From Sphingobacterium sp. (GTDB lineage: Bacteria > Bacteroidota > Bacteroidia > Sphingobacteriales > Sphingobacteriaceae), in contig JAITTY010000006.1 of assembly GCA_031286695.1 (NCBI GenBank), positions 744,001-808,000 of the forward strand: a DNA stretch of 64,000 nt. Reading direction: 5' to 3'. This document shows, one piece after another, positions 19,904 through 27,747 of the stretch. The notes below the pieces were generated by a model that was not told the DNA's origin, did no database searches, and saw nothing but the letters and a program-made list of their open reading frames with translations. Numbering within the stretch: position 1 is the first letter of the stretch; each line of letters begins with the position of its first letter. The translations under genes were made by a program, and so were the position numbers.

Positions 19904-20386
19904 ATGTTTGCCTTTGAAGCACAATTGGAAATTATCGGTATCAACCCTTTTGTTTTTGTTCCTGCGGATATTCTGGAAAACCTATTTAAGGATGCAGGAA
20001 CGAACAAAGGATATATTCCTGTGAAAGGAAAAGTTAATGAGAAGGATTATGTTGAGACGTTGCTGCGATTTAAGGGGGAGTGGAGGCTTTACATAAACAC
20101 AGTTATATTGTCGAACTCGCCGAAACGTATCGGTGAGACTTTAGCGATAACAATCACTTTTGATCCGGAAGACCGGTCTATTTTGCCTCATCCAGAACTC
20201 GAAGCAGCATTTGCACTAAATAAGGATGCACTAGCGGTGTTTGATGGATTGTCTCCATCAAAGCAAAAGGAAATCATCCGTTATATTTCTTCCTTAAAAA
20301 CTGCGGATAGTCGAGGAAAAAACATCGAAAGGGCAATCGGTTTTTTATTGGGTAAAAACCGATTTGTGGGACGTGAAAAGCCCTAA
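19904..20386 (+). CDS. DUF1905 and YdeI/OmdA-type two-part protein
   Basis: A 160-residue cytoplasmic protein. The first about 95 residues form the DUF1905 beta-barrel (FEAQLEIIG ... FVFVPADIL ... GETLAITITFDPED). The last about 60 residues are the YdeI/OmdA helical tail (LDGLSPSKQKEIIRYISSLK-like, followed by RGKNIERAIGFLLG). YdeI-type proteins have been linked to resistance to polymyxin-like peptides and bacteriocins, but the mechanism is not established. It directly follows the YghZ-like gene. A second, divergent DUF1905 gene lies at 21536. Confidence 0.85.
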   Translation: MFAFEAQLEIIGINPFVFVPADILENLFKDAGTNKGYIPVKGKVNEKDYVETLLRFKGEWRLYINTVILSNSPKRIGETLAITITFDPEDRSILPHPELEAAFALNKDALAVFDGLSPSKQKEIIRYISSLKTADSRGKNIERAIGFLLGKNRFVGREKP

Positions 20387-20478
20387 GAAATCGAACCAGT
20401 ACTTCCATGTATGTCCTGTAATTACGGCTAGATATAAGGGGGATTGGTCAGAATTTTAGCGATAATTTAAATATACTT

Positions 20479-21465
20479 ATGGACAATCCTAAAATAGTAT
20501 GGGGTATCATCGGCTGTGGTGATGTCACCGAAAAAAAAAGCGGACCTGCGTTTAATCGGATAAATAATAGTCAGCTAATGGCTGTCATGCGAAGAGATGC
20601 GGCGAAAGCTGCTGATTATGCTACGCGACATCAAGTACCCTTGTGGTATTCAGATGCTGACGATTTGCTCGATAATATCGATCTCAATGCGATTTATGTA
20701 GCAACGCCACCTTCCTCTCATCTCGCGTATGCACTTTCTGCCCTGCGTAAAGGGAAATCTGTTTATGTTGAAAAGCCCGTTACGTTAAATGCGATAGAAG
20801 CGGAATCATTATTGGAGGAAGTAAAAAATAGGAACGGAAAGTTGGTCGTTGCGCATTACCGAAGGCAATTGCCTTTGTTTCTAAAGGTTAAGGAACTTAT
20901 TGAAATTGGTGAAATTGGCCAGCTAAGGACGGTGCAACTGCGTTTATGGCAAAGCAGAACGCCCGACCTAGTGACCAAGGGTGGCGGAGATTGGCGTACT
21001 GATCCTGCTGTTTCTGGCGGCGGTTACTTTTTTGATTTAGCCCCCCATCAATTGGATTTGATGCTCTATTTTTTTGGGATGCCGGTTTCATACGATGGTT
21101 TTAGCTTAATTCAGGACAAGGGCAGTGCTGTTGCCGATCAGACCACAGGGACCATTTTATTTAATAATCAGCTTGTGTTTAATGGAAGTTGGTGTTTTAA
21201 TGTTGCCAAAGAAAACCAAGTAGATATGGTTGAAATTGTAGGAAGCCTTGGGCATATTACTTTTTCTGTTTTTGGAAATTCAGTTGTTGTCAAAACAAGA
21301 GAGGGCGAGCAGGAATTCAGATTTGATCATCCTGAAAATATTCAATTGCCGATGATTTCGCGTACGGTAGATTATTTCAGCGGCATCGGGCCAAATCCAT
21401 CTCCGATTGAGGAAGCCTTGGTTCTGATGAAGATTATCGATAACTTTTCGACAATAAGGCAATAA
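20479..21465 (+). CDS. Gfo/Idh/MocA-family NAD(P)-dependent oxidoreductase
   Basis: A 328-residue sugar or polyol dehydrogenase-like enzyme. The Rossmann fold begins at WGIIGCGDVTEKKSGP (residues 5-20), the family Glu-Lys-Pro signature is in YVEKPVTLNA (about residue 97-105), and the C-terminal alpha/beta substrate domain has GGGYFFDLAPHQLDLMLYFFG with the catalytic His of the DLAPHQ motif. There is no signal peptide, so it acts in the cytoplasm. The substrate is unknown. It lies between two DUF1905 genes transcribed in the same direction. Confidence 0.9.
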   Translation: MDNPKIVWGIIGCGDVTEKKSGPAFNRINNSQLMAVMRRDAAKAADYATRHQVPLWYSDADDLLDNIDLNAIYVATPPSSHLAYALSALRKGKSVYVEKPVTLNAIEAESLLEEVKNRNGKLVVAHYRRQLPLFLKVKELIEIGEIGQLRTVQLRLWQSRTPDLVTKGGGDWRTDPAVSGGGYFFDLAPHQLDLMLYFFGMPVSYDGFSLIQDKGSAVADQTTGTILFNNQLVFNGSWCFNVAKENQVDMVEIVGSLGHITFSVFGNSVVVKTREGEQEFRFDHPENIQLPMISRTVDYFSGIGPNPSPIEEALVLMKIIDNFSTIRQ

Positions 21466-21506
21466 TATTTTACAGTTGCTGACAAGCTAATGTCTGCGGA
21501 CTGGAG

Positions 21507-21514
21507 TATTTTTG
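21507..21514 (+). promoter_or_regulatory. -7 box in front of the second DUF1905 gene
   Basis: TATTTTTG fits TAnnTTTG exactly, 21 bases before ATG 21536. It overlaps an alternative TTG start at 21512, which argues for the ATG as the real start. I find no convincing -33 element. Confidence 0.45.
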
Positions 21515-21535
21515 CTTCAGTTATTTTATAAAGGC

Positions 21536-22018
21536 ATGATAGGAAAAGAGCATACGAGACCTTTGGTAGAGCGGACTGCAGTTATTGAGAAGTTTTCCGG
21601 AAAGGGGGGCTGGACATATATTTCTATCCCAGAAGCGAGTTCAAAACTGGGAGAACCCTTTGGCTGGCTGAGAGTCAACGGTCGGATTAACGATTATTTT
21701 TTTGAACAGGGGCTATTGCAGTCAATGGGTAATGGGATGTTATTTCTACCCATCAAAGCGAGTATCCGAAAGCTATTAAAAAAAGGTGTCGGAGACGAGG
21801 TGTATATCGTTTTGCATGAAGCTGACGACATGACTACGGAGATTCCTGAAGAACTTAAATTGTGTTTATTGGATGTTCCATTGGCCTATGAAAGATTCAA
21901 GGTTCTCTCTGAGACTGAAAAAAGACAAAAAATTGCCTGGATTTACAGCGTAAAAAAAGAAGAAACCAAAATAGAACGGATTATCAAACTGATTGATCAA
22001 CTGCTCTTGAAGAGGTAG
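21536..22018 (+). CDS. DUF1905/YdeI-type protein, second copy
   Basis: A 160-residue protein (ATG 21536; the frame is open back to a TTG at 21512). The DUF1905-like N-terminal half contains AVIEKFSGKGGWTYISIPEA, GWLRVNGRINDYFFEQ and GDEVYIVLHEAD. The C-terminal half is the short helical YdeI tail (VLSETEKRQKIAWIYSVKKE, then IERIIKLIDQL). It is only distantly similar to the protein at 19904, so this is not a recent duplication. It ends shortly before a hairpin terminator. Confidence 0.82.
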   Translation: MIGKEHTRPLVERTAVIEKFSGKGGWTYISIPEASSKLGEPFGWLRVNGRINDYFFEQGLLQSMGNGMLFLPIKASIRKLLKKGVGDEVYIVLHEADDMTTEIPEELKLCLLDVPLAYERFKVLSETEKRQKIAWIYSVKKEETKIERIIKLIDQLLLKR

Positions 22019-22057
22019 TACAAATCTTTTCGGGATGCAGTGGATATCGTGGAAAGA

Positions 22058-22096
22058 GGATTTGGAAGACCGGTATGATTTTGGTCTTCCAAATCC
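22058..22096. terminator. Bidirectional hairpin between converging genes
   Basis: Perfect 14-bp inverted repeat GGATTTGGAAGACC (22058-22071) / GGTCTTCCAAATCC (22083-22096) with an 11-base loop. There is no long T-tract, so termination strength is uncertain. Confidence 0.7.
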
Positions 22097-22162
22097 GCTT
22101 ATTATGAAGTATTCTTTCTTTTGAAGTACTGTCAGCTGATTGAATTTTTTCATCGCTGAATG

Positions 22163-23146
22163 TTAAATTTTTGCTAATGCTAGATTGATAAATGATAGTT
22201 CTTCTGCAGTAAGAACGATATCGATGGCTTGCGCATTTGCAATGGCCTGCTCTGCATTTCGGGCACCTGCCAAAACCACAGTGATCGCAGGCTGTAGACT
22301 GGTCCAGCGTAATACCAATTGAGAAAGCGTGACACCTTTGTTCGTGGCAATTGGACTGATGGTATCCAAGAAGGTTTTTACCTTGGCCAGATCAAATTGT
22401 TGGAAATAACCATTGCGGTGGTCGTTTTCTTTTAATTTGCCTGTATTGAAATATTTACCGGTTAACAGACCGCGCTCCATAGGGCTATATACAATGATAC
22501 CTAGATCATTTTGCTTTGCATAAGGAACAAGATCCTGTTCGATACCTCGGTTCAACATACTGTAACCAACTTGATTACTCGCAATATTGAGGTCTTTTCG
22601 AGCTTCTGAAACTTGATCGACACTATAATTGCTGACGCCGGCGGCACGGATTTTACCTTGTTGTAAAAGAAGGTCCAAGGCTTCCATCGTTTCCGAAATC
22701 GGGGTCGTGCTATCTGGCCAGTGAATCTGTAATAGATCGATATAGTCGGTGCGTAAGCGTTTTAGGCTATTCTCTACCTCCTGAATTACACTCGCTTTTG
22801 ATGCATATTTATAAACTGGAAGAGTTTTACCAGCTTCTTCTGCATCAAAGAAAAATTCACCTTTTCCTTGGTTGCTACCGTCCCATACCAAACCAAATTT
22901 GGTCAATACCTGTATTTTGGTCCGGTCATAACCTTGAATTGCCGCACCGATCATTTCTTCACTTAAACCAAATCCATAAAAAGGGGCTGTATCTAATGTA
23001 GTGACACCATTGTCGATCGATGCTTTTACAGAATTAATAGAATCTTTTTTTTCATTTCCGCCCCACATGTTGCCGCCAATGGCGAAAGCTCCATAGGTAA
23101 TTGCTGACAATTCTAAATCTGTTTTTCCTAATTTTCTGTATTCCAT
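22163..23146 (-). CDS. Aldo/keto reductase
   Basis: A 327-residue (beta/alpha)8 NADPH-dependent reductase of the YajO/Tas-like branch. The catalytic tetrad is visible as Asp and Tyr in TLDTAPFYGFGLSEEMIG (about residues 50-67), Lys in VLTKFGL, and His in LLQIHWPDSTTP. Cofactor contacts are in VVLAGARNAEQAIANAQAID near the C-terminus. The protein is cytoplasmic. It is divergent from the flavin dehydrogenase at 23477, with a minus-strand -7 box (TAACTTTG) at 23265-23258. Confidence 0.92.
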   Translation of the reverse strand: MEYRKLGKTDLELSAITYGAFAIGGNMWGGNEKKDSINSVKASIDNGVTTLDTAPFYGFGLSEEMIGAAIQGYDRTKIQVLTKFGLVWDGSNQGKGEFFFDAEEAGKTLPVYKYASKASVIQEVENSLKRLRTDYIDLLQIHWPDSTTPISETMEALDLLLQQGKIRAAGVSNYSVDQVSEARKDLNIASNQVGYSMLNRGIEQDLVPYAKQNDLGIIVYSPMERGLLTGKYFNTGKLKENDHRNGYFQQFDLAKVKTFLDTISPIATNKGVTLSQLVLRWTSLQPAITVVLAGARNAEQAIANAQAIDIVLTAEELSFINLALAKI

Positions 23147-23476
23147 TTTTTTATTTTTTATGTTTTCTATTAAAATTATTTATTACGCTAATGCATCTTT
23201 TTTACCAAATAAATCTGTTCGAAATGGCGCTTATTATTATTTGAATGATTGATAGGACAAAGTTATAGTCCTGATTTTTATTATTAAAATAATTTAAATT
23301 AGGTTGTTTTATTATTTTTGTGATATATTACTAAGTACTTTTTTAAGGAAAAGACCGGGGACTCTTGTAAAGTTTTTCTTGTGCAATCCTGCTCAAACTA
23401 GTAAATTTATATAGGGCAGTTGGTCTTGTGAGCAATCACATTTTTATTGGGATTACTGTTCAGTAAAAGAATAACC
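23147..23476. promoter_or_regulatory. Divergent promoter region between aldo/keto reductase and flavin dehydrogenase
   Basis: AT-rich spacer without a gene. On the minus strand TAACTTTG (23265-23258) fits the -7 consensus for the reductase. On the plus strand TATTTTTG (23313-23320) fits it for the dehydrogenase, leaving a leader of about 150 bases. Neither has a clear -33 partner. I see no riboswitch-like structure. Confidence 0.45.
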
Positions 23477-25159
23477 ATGCAAACAGTCGAACAATTTAAA
23501 CCTGATGTGATTATTATTGGATCCGGTTTAGCAGGTCTTACGACAGCAATGGAAGTTACCAATGCGGGTAAGAAAGTGCTTCTTGTGGATCAGGAAACGG
23601 AAGAAAATTTAGGGGGGCAGGCCTATTGGTCCTTCGGGGGACTTTTTCTTATCAATTCGCCGCAACAACGTCGTATGGGTATAAAGGATTCTTTTGAACT
23701 GGCATGGCAGGATTGGATGGGAACTGCAGGGTTTGACCGCGAAGAGGATTATTGGCCGCGACAATGGGCAGAAGCCTACCTGAAATTTGCAGCGGAAGAG
23801 AAGGCTGCTTATATCGCTAGACTAAGTATTAAGTTGATGTTTATGGTCGGTTGGGCGGAGCGCGGTGATGGTTCGGCCTCGGGGCATGGTAATTCTGTGC
23901 CTAGGTTTCATGTCAGTTGGGGGACTGGAACTGGCGTTGTAAAACCTTTTGTGGATAAAGCTTATGCTGCACAGGAAAAAGGTTTGCTGCAGTTTCGCTT
24001 TCGACATCGCGTGACAAAATTGCTAACGCAAGATGGCGTGGTAATTGGAATTGGAGGTGATATATTGGCAGACGATCATCAAGCAAGAGGGGTTGCAACA
24101 AACAGAGACGTTATTGCAGATTTTGAATATTATGCAGATCAGGTGGTCATTGCTTCGGGAGGGATCGGTGCAAATCATCAATTGGTACGTGAGAATTGGC
24201 CTGAACGATTAGGGAAAGCGCCAGCACAAATGATTTCCGGTGTTCCCGCTTATGTCGATGGAAAAATGATTGGAATTGCCGAAGAGGTTGGGGCTCATAT
24301 GATAAATCGAGATCGCATGTGGCATTATACGGAAGGGATTGAAAATTGGAATCCAATATGGCCTAACCACGGTATCCGTATCTTGCCTGGGCCGTCTTCT
24401 CTGTGGTTTGATGCCCGCGGTAATAGACTTCCAGCTCCTTATTTGCCCGGATTTGATACCTTGGGTACACTCAAGCACCTGCAAGAGACAGGCTTTTCTT
24501 ATTCCTGGTTTATCCTGACACAAAAGATTATCAAAAAGGAGTTTGCTCTTTCGGGTTCAGAACAGAATCCAGATATTACCAATAAGGATTATACGTTATT
24601 TTTGAAACGCATTTTCGGGAAAAATGCACCCGGACCTGTTGAGGCTTTTAAGGAAAAAGGACATGATTTTATTGTTTCGGACAATCTAAAGGATTTGGTA
24701 GTTCGTATGAATCATCTGACAGGCGAGGATCTATTGGATTATGAAGTGATTAAATCGCAAATTGAAGCACGTGACCGGGAAGTAGATAATAAGTTTTCAA
24801 AGGATACGCAAGTCAATTACATTCGGAATACGCGAAATTACCGTGGTGATAAATTAGGCCGAGTGGCAGCCCTTCATAAAATTCTGGCGTCGGAAAATGG
24901 GCCGCTCATTGCTGTACGCCTTCATGTGTTGACGCGTAAAACCTTAGGTGGTCTTAAAACAAATCTCCATTCGCAAGTGCTAACAAAGGATGAAGAGGTG
25001 ATAAAGGGCTTGTATGCTGTGGGTGAGGTGGCTGGATTTGGTGGTGGTGGCATGCATGGTTATCGGGCACTGGAAGGCACATTTTTGGGCGGTTGTATTT
25101 TCTCAGGCATGAAAGCCGGACAACATATTGCGAGTCTGCCAAAGCCACCATCAGCCTAA
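23477..25159 (+). CDS. FAD-binding dehydrogenase (fumarate reductase / ketosteroid dehydrogenase-like flavoprotein)
   Basis: A 560-residue flavoprotein starting at ATG 23477 (an in-frame TTG 30 bases earlier only adds a poor N-terminus). The FAD-binding Rossmann motif is VIIIGSGLAGLTTAMEVTNA (about residues 11-30), followed by NLGGQAYWSFGGLF. A second FAD contact is VVIASGGIGANHQLVRENWP. The C-terminal GLYAVGEVAGFGGGGMHGYR closes the flavin site. The layout equals the putative FAD-binding dehydrogenase group annotated in many bacteria; no natural substrate is known. There is no signal peptide and no heme or iron-sulphur partner nearby. Confidence 0.88.
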   Translation: MQTVEQFKPDVIIIGSGLAGLTTAMEVTNAGKKVLLVDQETEENLGGQAYWSFGGLFLINSPQQRRMGIKDSFELAWQDWMGTAGFDREEDYWPRQWAEAYLKFAAEEKAAYIARLSIKLMFMVGWAERGDGSASGHGNSVPRFHVSWGTGTGVVKPFVDKAYAAQEKGLLQFRFRHRVTKLLTQDGVVIGIGGDILADDHQARGVATNRDVIADFEYYADQVVIASGGIGANHQLVRENWPERLGKAPAQMISGVPAYVDGKMIGIAEEVGAHMINRDRMWHYTEGIENWNPIWPNHGIRILPGPSSLWFDARGNRLPAPYLPGFDTLGTLKHLQETGFSYSWFILTQKIIKKEFALSGSEQNPDITNKDYTLFLKRIFGKNAPGPVEAFKEKGHDFIVSDNLKDLVVRMNHLTGEDLLDYEVIKSQIEARDREVDNKFSKDTQVNYIRNTRNYRGDKLGRVAALHKILASENGPLIAVRLHVLTRKTLGGLKTNLHSQVLTKDEEVIKGLYAVGEVAGFGGGGMHGYRALEGTFLGGCIFSGMKAGQHIASLPKPPSA

Positions 25160-25204
25160 GAAATGTTATGAAAGCCGATTCTTTTCTTAACGTTAAAATA
25201 GAGT

Positions 25205-25240
25205 TTCTATAGGCAATCAATGTGATGTTTGCCTATAGAA
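25205..25240. terminator. Hairpin between converging genes
   Basis: Perfect 12-bp inverted repeat TTCTATAGGCAA (25205-25216) / TTGCCTATAGAA (25229-25240) with a 12-base loop, between the flavin dehydrogenase stop and the transporter stop. Confidence 0.75.
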
Positions 25241-25243
25241 TCA

Positions 25244-26113
25244 TTAAGCTTTTCTTCTGATAGAGCGCAGCGTTTGGAGAAGAACAGAAACAAGTACAAA
25301 AGCGAGTCCAACATAGAAGGAAGCATTGACCTGTTTGCCTTCGTTGAAGAACAAAAAAGCAATGATAATCGAATAGATGGGCTCGAGATTGAAACTCAAA
25401 TTGACCGTAAATGCAGATAGCTTCTTGAGTGATTCAGCAAAAAGAACATAAAGGCCAACTGTACAAAATAGAGCCAGCAAGATTAAATAGATTCCATCGG
25501 AAAAGCTTGGTATAAAACGTTCGGTGGGAAATAGATAATAGAAGATTGGTAAAGCTAGCCCCAATACCACTGTACCGCTAAGCATCTGATAATAATTGAG
25601 CAATTTACTGTCATAGTGTTTGACCAATCGCTCATTGTATATGGTATATAAGGCCGCGAAAATTGTTGAAATTACGCCTAAAATAATACCCACTTGATAG
25701 GAGCTGTCAAAATGAAAGATTAAACTGATACCGATCAAGGTCAGCATGCTTAACATCAGCTGGGCTGCGCTAAATCTTTTTTTATTGATGACGGGTTCTA
25801 GAACTGCTGTGAAGAAGCTGGTGAGGCAATAGCATACTACGCCAATGGAGATATTGGAAAACTTGATGCTACCATAGAAAAATATCCAATGGATGGTGAT
25901 CAATAATCCACCTCTTGCAATTTTTAGTATGTCTTTCGTCGATTTTAATCGCTCAATCTTGAATAATTTGAGGACAACAAATAGAATGAGTGTGGAAAGT
26001 AATACCCGAAACCACACGAGCGGTATTTGATTGAGGGTAATGAGCTTGCCGAAAACTCCGGTGAAGCCTGCGAGCAGTACTGCGGTATGAAGTACTAAAT
26101 ATGATTTTTTCAT
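25244..26113 (-). CDS. EamA/DMT-family transporter
   Basis: A 289-residue inner membrane protein with ten predicted transmembrane helices arranged as two five-helix EamA repeats, the second starting near residue 147 (GIILGVISTIFAALYTIYNE). The phrase NLEPIYSIIIAFLFFNEG near residue 245 is the typical EamA loop. Members export or import metabolites such as amino acids, nucleosides or vitamins; the substrate is not predictable here. It appears to be monocistronic and divergent from the oxidoreductase at 26463. Confidence 0.92.
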   Translation of the reverse strand: MKKSYLVLHTAVLLAGFTGVFGKLITLNQIPLVWFRVLLSTLILFVVLKLFKIERLKSTKDILKIARGGLLITIHWIFFYGSIKFSNISIGVVCYCLTSFFTAVLEPVINKKRFSAAQLMLSMLTLIGISLIFHFDSSYQVGIILGVISTIFAALYTIYNERLVKHYDSKLLNYYQMLSGTVVLGLALPIFYYLFPTERFIPSFSDGIYLILLALFCTVGLYVLFAESLKKLSAFTVNLSFNLEPIYSIIIAFLFFNEGKQVNASFYVGLAFVLVSVLLQTLRSIRRKA

Positions 26114-26462
26114 AAGAAAAATGTCCTTCCCATAAAGGAAAATTTAAAAGCTAAATAAATAGTTAATTCTTATATCATCCGAATTTGCTCCTGATCGGAT
26201 GCCATTATTCGTTTGACATTGCGCTATGTTATTTTGCTGGTGGAGAAAGACAAGTTCTTCGGCCCATGGTTTTATGCTAGTTTTTAACAAATATAGAAAT
26301 TATCTACGGTATTCAAAGTCCTTTATTTCAGCCATTTTGTTTGGACTAATATTCTTCATCCTGAAGACTAAATGTTATATTAGTGATCTCACTAGGGTGA
26401 TGCCCAAGATAATCGTCTTCCTAGTATTGAGTATGCAATATCAATATAAACCAGACTAAACA
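26114..26462. other. Divergent intergenic region, no convincing gene
   Basis: A 349-base spacer. It contains a 7-bp inverted repeat CATCCGA (26176-26182) / TCGGATG (26195-26201) that could be an operator. An open frame across 26226-26459 begins with a non-ATG codon and has no family signature, so I do not call it. Confidence 0.5.
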
Positions 26463-27746
26463 ATGAAGAGAAAAGAATTTATCCTAAATACGAGTCTATT
26501 GGCAGCATCGGCACTTTTTGCACAGACGAAAGTATTCGGTTTTCAAGCTGATACGGTCCGTGTGGGGCTGATCGGTACCAACGGTATGGGTTGGTCCAAT
26601 CTGAACGCTATCTTGAAAGTACCAGGTGTGCAGTGTACGGCATTATGTGATGTCGATGAAAATGTTTTGAAGAATCGCGCTGAGGAATTAAAGAAACGCA
26701 ATATTAATGTAAAGACTTACATCGATTATAAAGATCTTCTGAAAGCAAATGACGTTGATGTTGTTATTGTCGCTACGCCTGATCATTGGCATTGTATGCA
26801 AATGGTTGATGCTGTTGCGGCGGGAAAAGATGTATATGTCGAAAAACCGATTGGCAACTCCATTCGGGAATGTGAAATTATGGTTGCAGCTGCTAAAAAA
26901 CATAAACGTGTTGTACAGGTAGGGCAGTGGCAACGAAGCCAACAACATTTCAGAGATGCGATGGATTTTGTTCATAGTGGAAAATTAGGGAAGATACGTC
27001 TTGTTAAGGCTTGGGCTTATCAAGGTTGGATGAAGAGTATCCCGGTTCAGGCAGACGCTCCTGTTCCAGCTGGAGTACATTATGATAAATGGTTGGGGCC
27101 AGCCCCAAAACGTGCGTTTAATCCCAATCGTTTTCACTTCAATTTTAGATGGTATTGGGATTATGCGGGTGGTCTAATGACCGATTGGGGCGTTCATATG
27201 TTGGATTATGCGCTAATTGGAATGAAAGTGTCAGATCCTGTTTCGGTTATGGCTGCTGGGGGTAAATTTGCTTATCCTGACGATGCCGCTGAAACACCAG
27301 ATAGCCTAACAACGGTATACGAGTTTGATGGATTTAATGTTCAATGGGAGCAGGCAACAGGTATAGATCTGGGTCCTTACCAGAAGACTCACGGAGTTGC
27401 ATTCATCGGTAATAATGGTACCTTGGTTGTTAATCGTGAGGGCTGGGAAGTGATTCCCGAGAAAGGACGAATGGATGCTATCTCTTTTCAACGTTCACAA
27501 GACAATGGATTAGACAAGCATATGGTTAATTTTGTTGACGCTGTTAGAAAGAAATCGGTGGAAGGTCTACATGCTCCAATAGAAGCCGGGGCACATATTG
27601 CGATATTCTCACAGATGGGAAATATAGCTTATCGGACCAAGAAGAAATTGTTCTGGGATAAACAAAAGCGTAGTTTCAATGATAAAGATGCGGACAATTA
27701 CTTAGCGAAAGTTTATCATAATGGCTATAATTTGCCTAAAGTGTAG
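26463..27746 (+). CDS. Exported Gfo/Idh/MocA-family oxidoreductase
   Basis: A 427-residue NAD(P)-dependent oxidoreductase with an N-terminal export signal (MKRKEFILNTSLLAASALFA; a KR near the start but no clear twin-arginine motif). The Rossmann fold starts at VRVGLIGTNGMGWSN (about residues 32-46), the family motif is YVEKPIGNSIRE, and the substrate domain has GGLMTDWGVHMLDYALIG with the conserved His. Such exported members in Bacteroidota are often next to glycosidases and include the GH109-like group, which hydrolyses N-acetylgalactosaminides by a NAD-dependent mechanism; that activity is possible but not shown. The next gene, a GH29 fucosidase, starts one base after its stop, so the two are coupled. 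Confidence 0.9.
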   Translation: MKRKEFILNTSLLAASALFAQTKVFGFQADTVRVGLIGTNGMGWSNLNAILKVPGVQCTALCDVDENVLKNRAEELKKRNINVKTYIDYKDLLKANDVDVVIVATPDHWHCMQMVDAVAAGKDVYVEKPIGNSIRECEIMVAAAKKHKRVVQVGQWQRSQQHFRDAMDFVHSGKLGKIRLVKAWAYQGWMKSIPVQADAPVPAGVHYDKWLGPAPKRAFNPNRFHFNFRWYWDYAGGLMTDWGVHMLDYALIGMKVSDPVSVMAAGGKFAYPDDAAETPDSLTTVYEFDGFNVQWEQATGIDLGPYQKTHGVAFIGNNGTLVVNREGWEVIPEKGRMDAISFQRSQDNGLDKHMVNFVDAVRKKSVEGLHAPIEAGAHIAIFSQMGNIAYRTKKKLFWDKQKRSFNDKDADNYLAKVYHNGYNLPKV

Positions 27747-27747
27747 G

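Noticed and set aside
26226..26459. Open frame of 77 codons in the divergent spacer before the exported oxidoreductase
   Set aside because: It begins with a non-ATG codon, its composition resembles translated AT-rich intergenic DNA, and it shows no family motif or ribosome-binding site.
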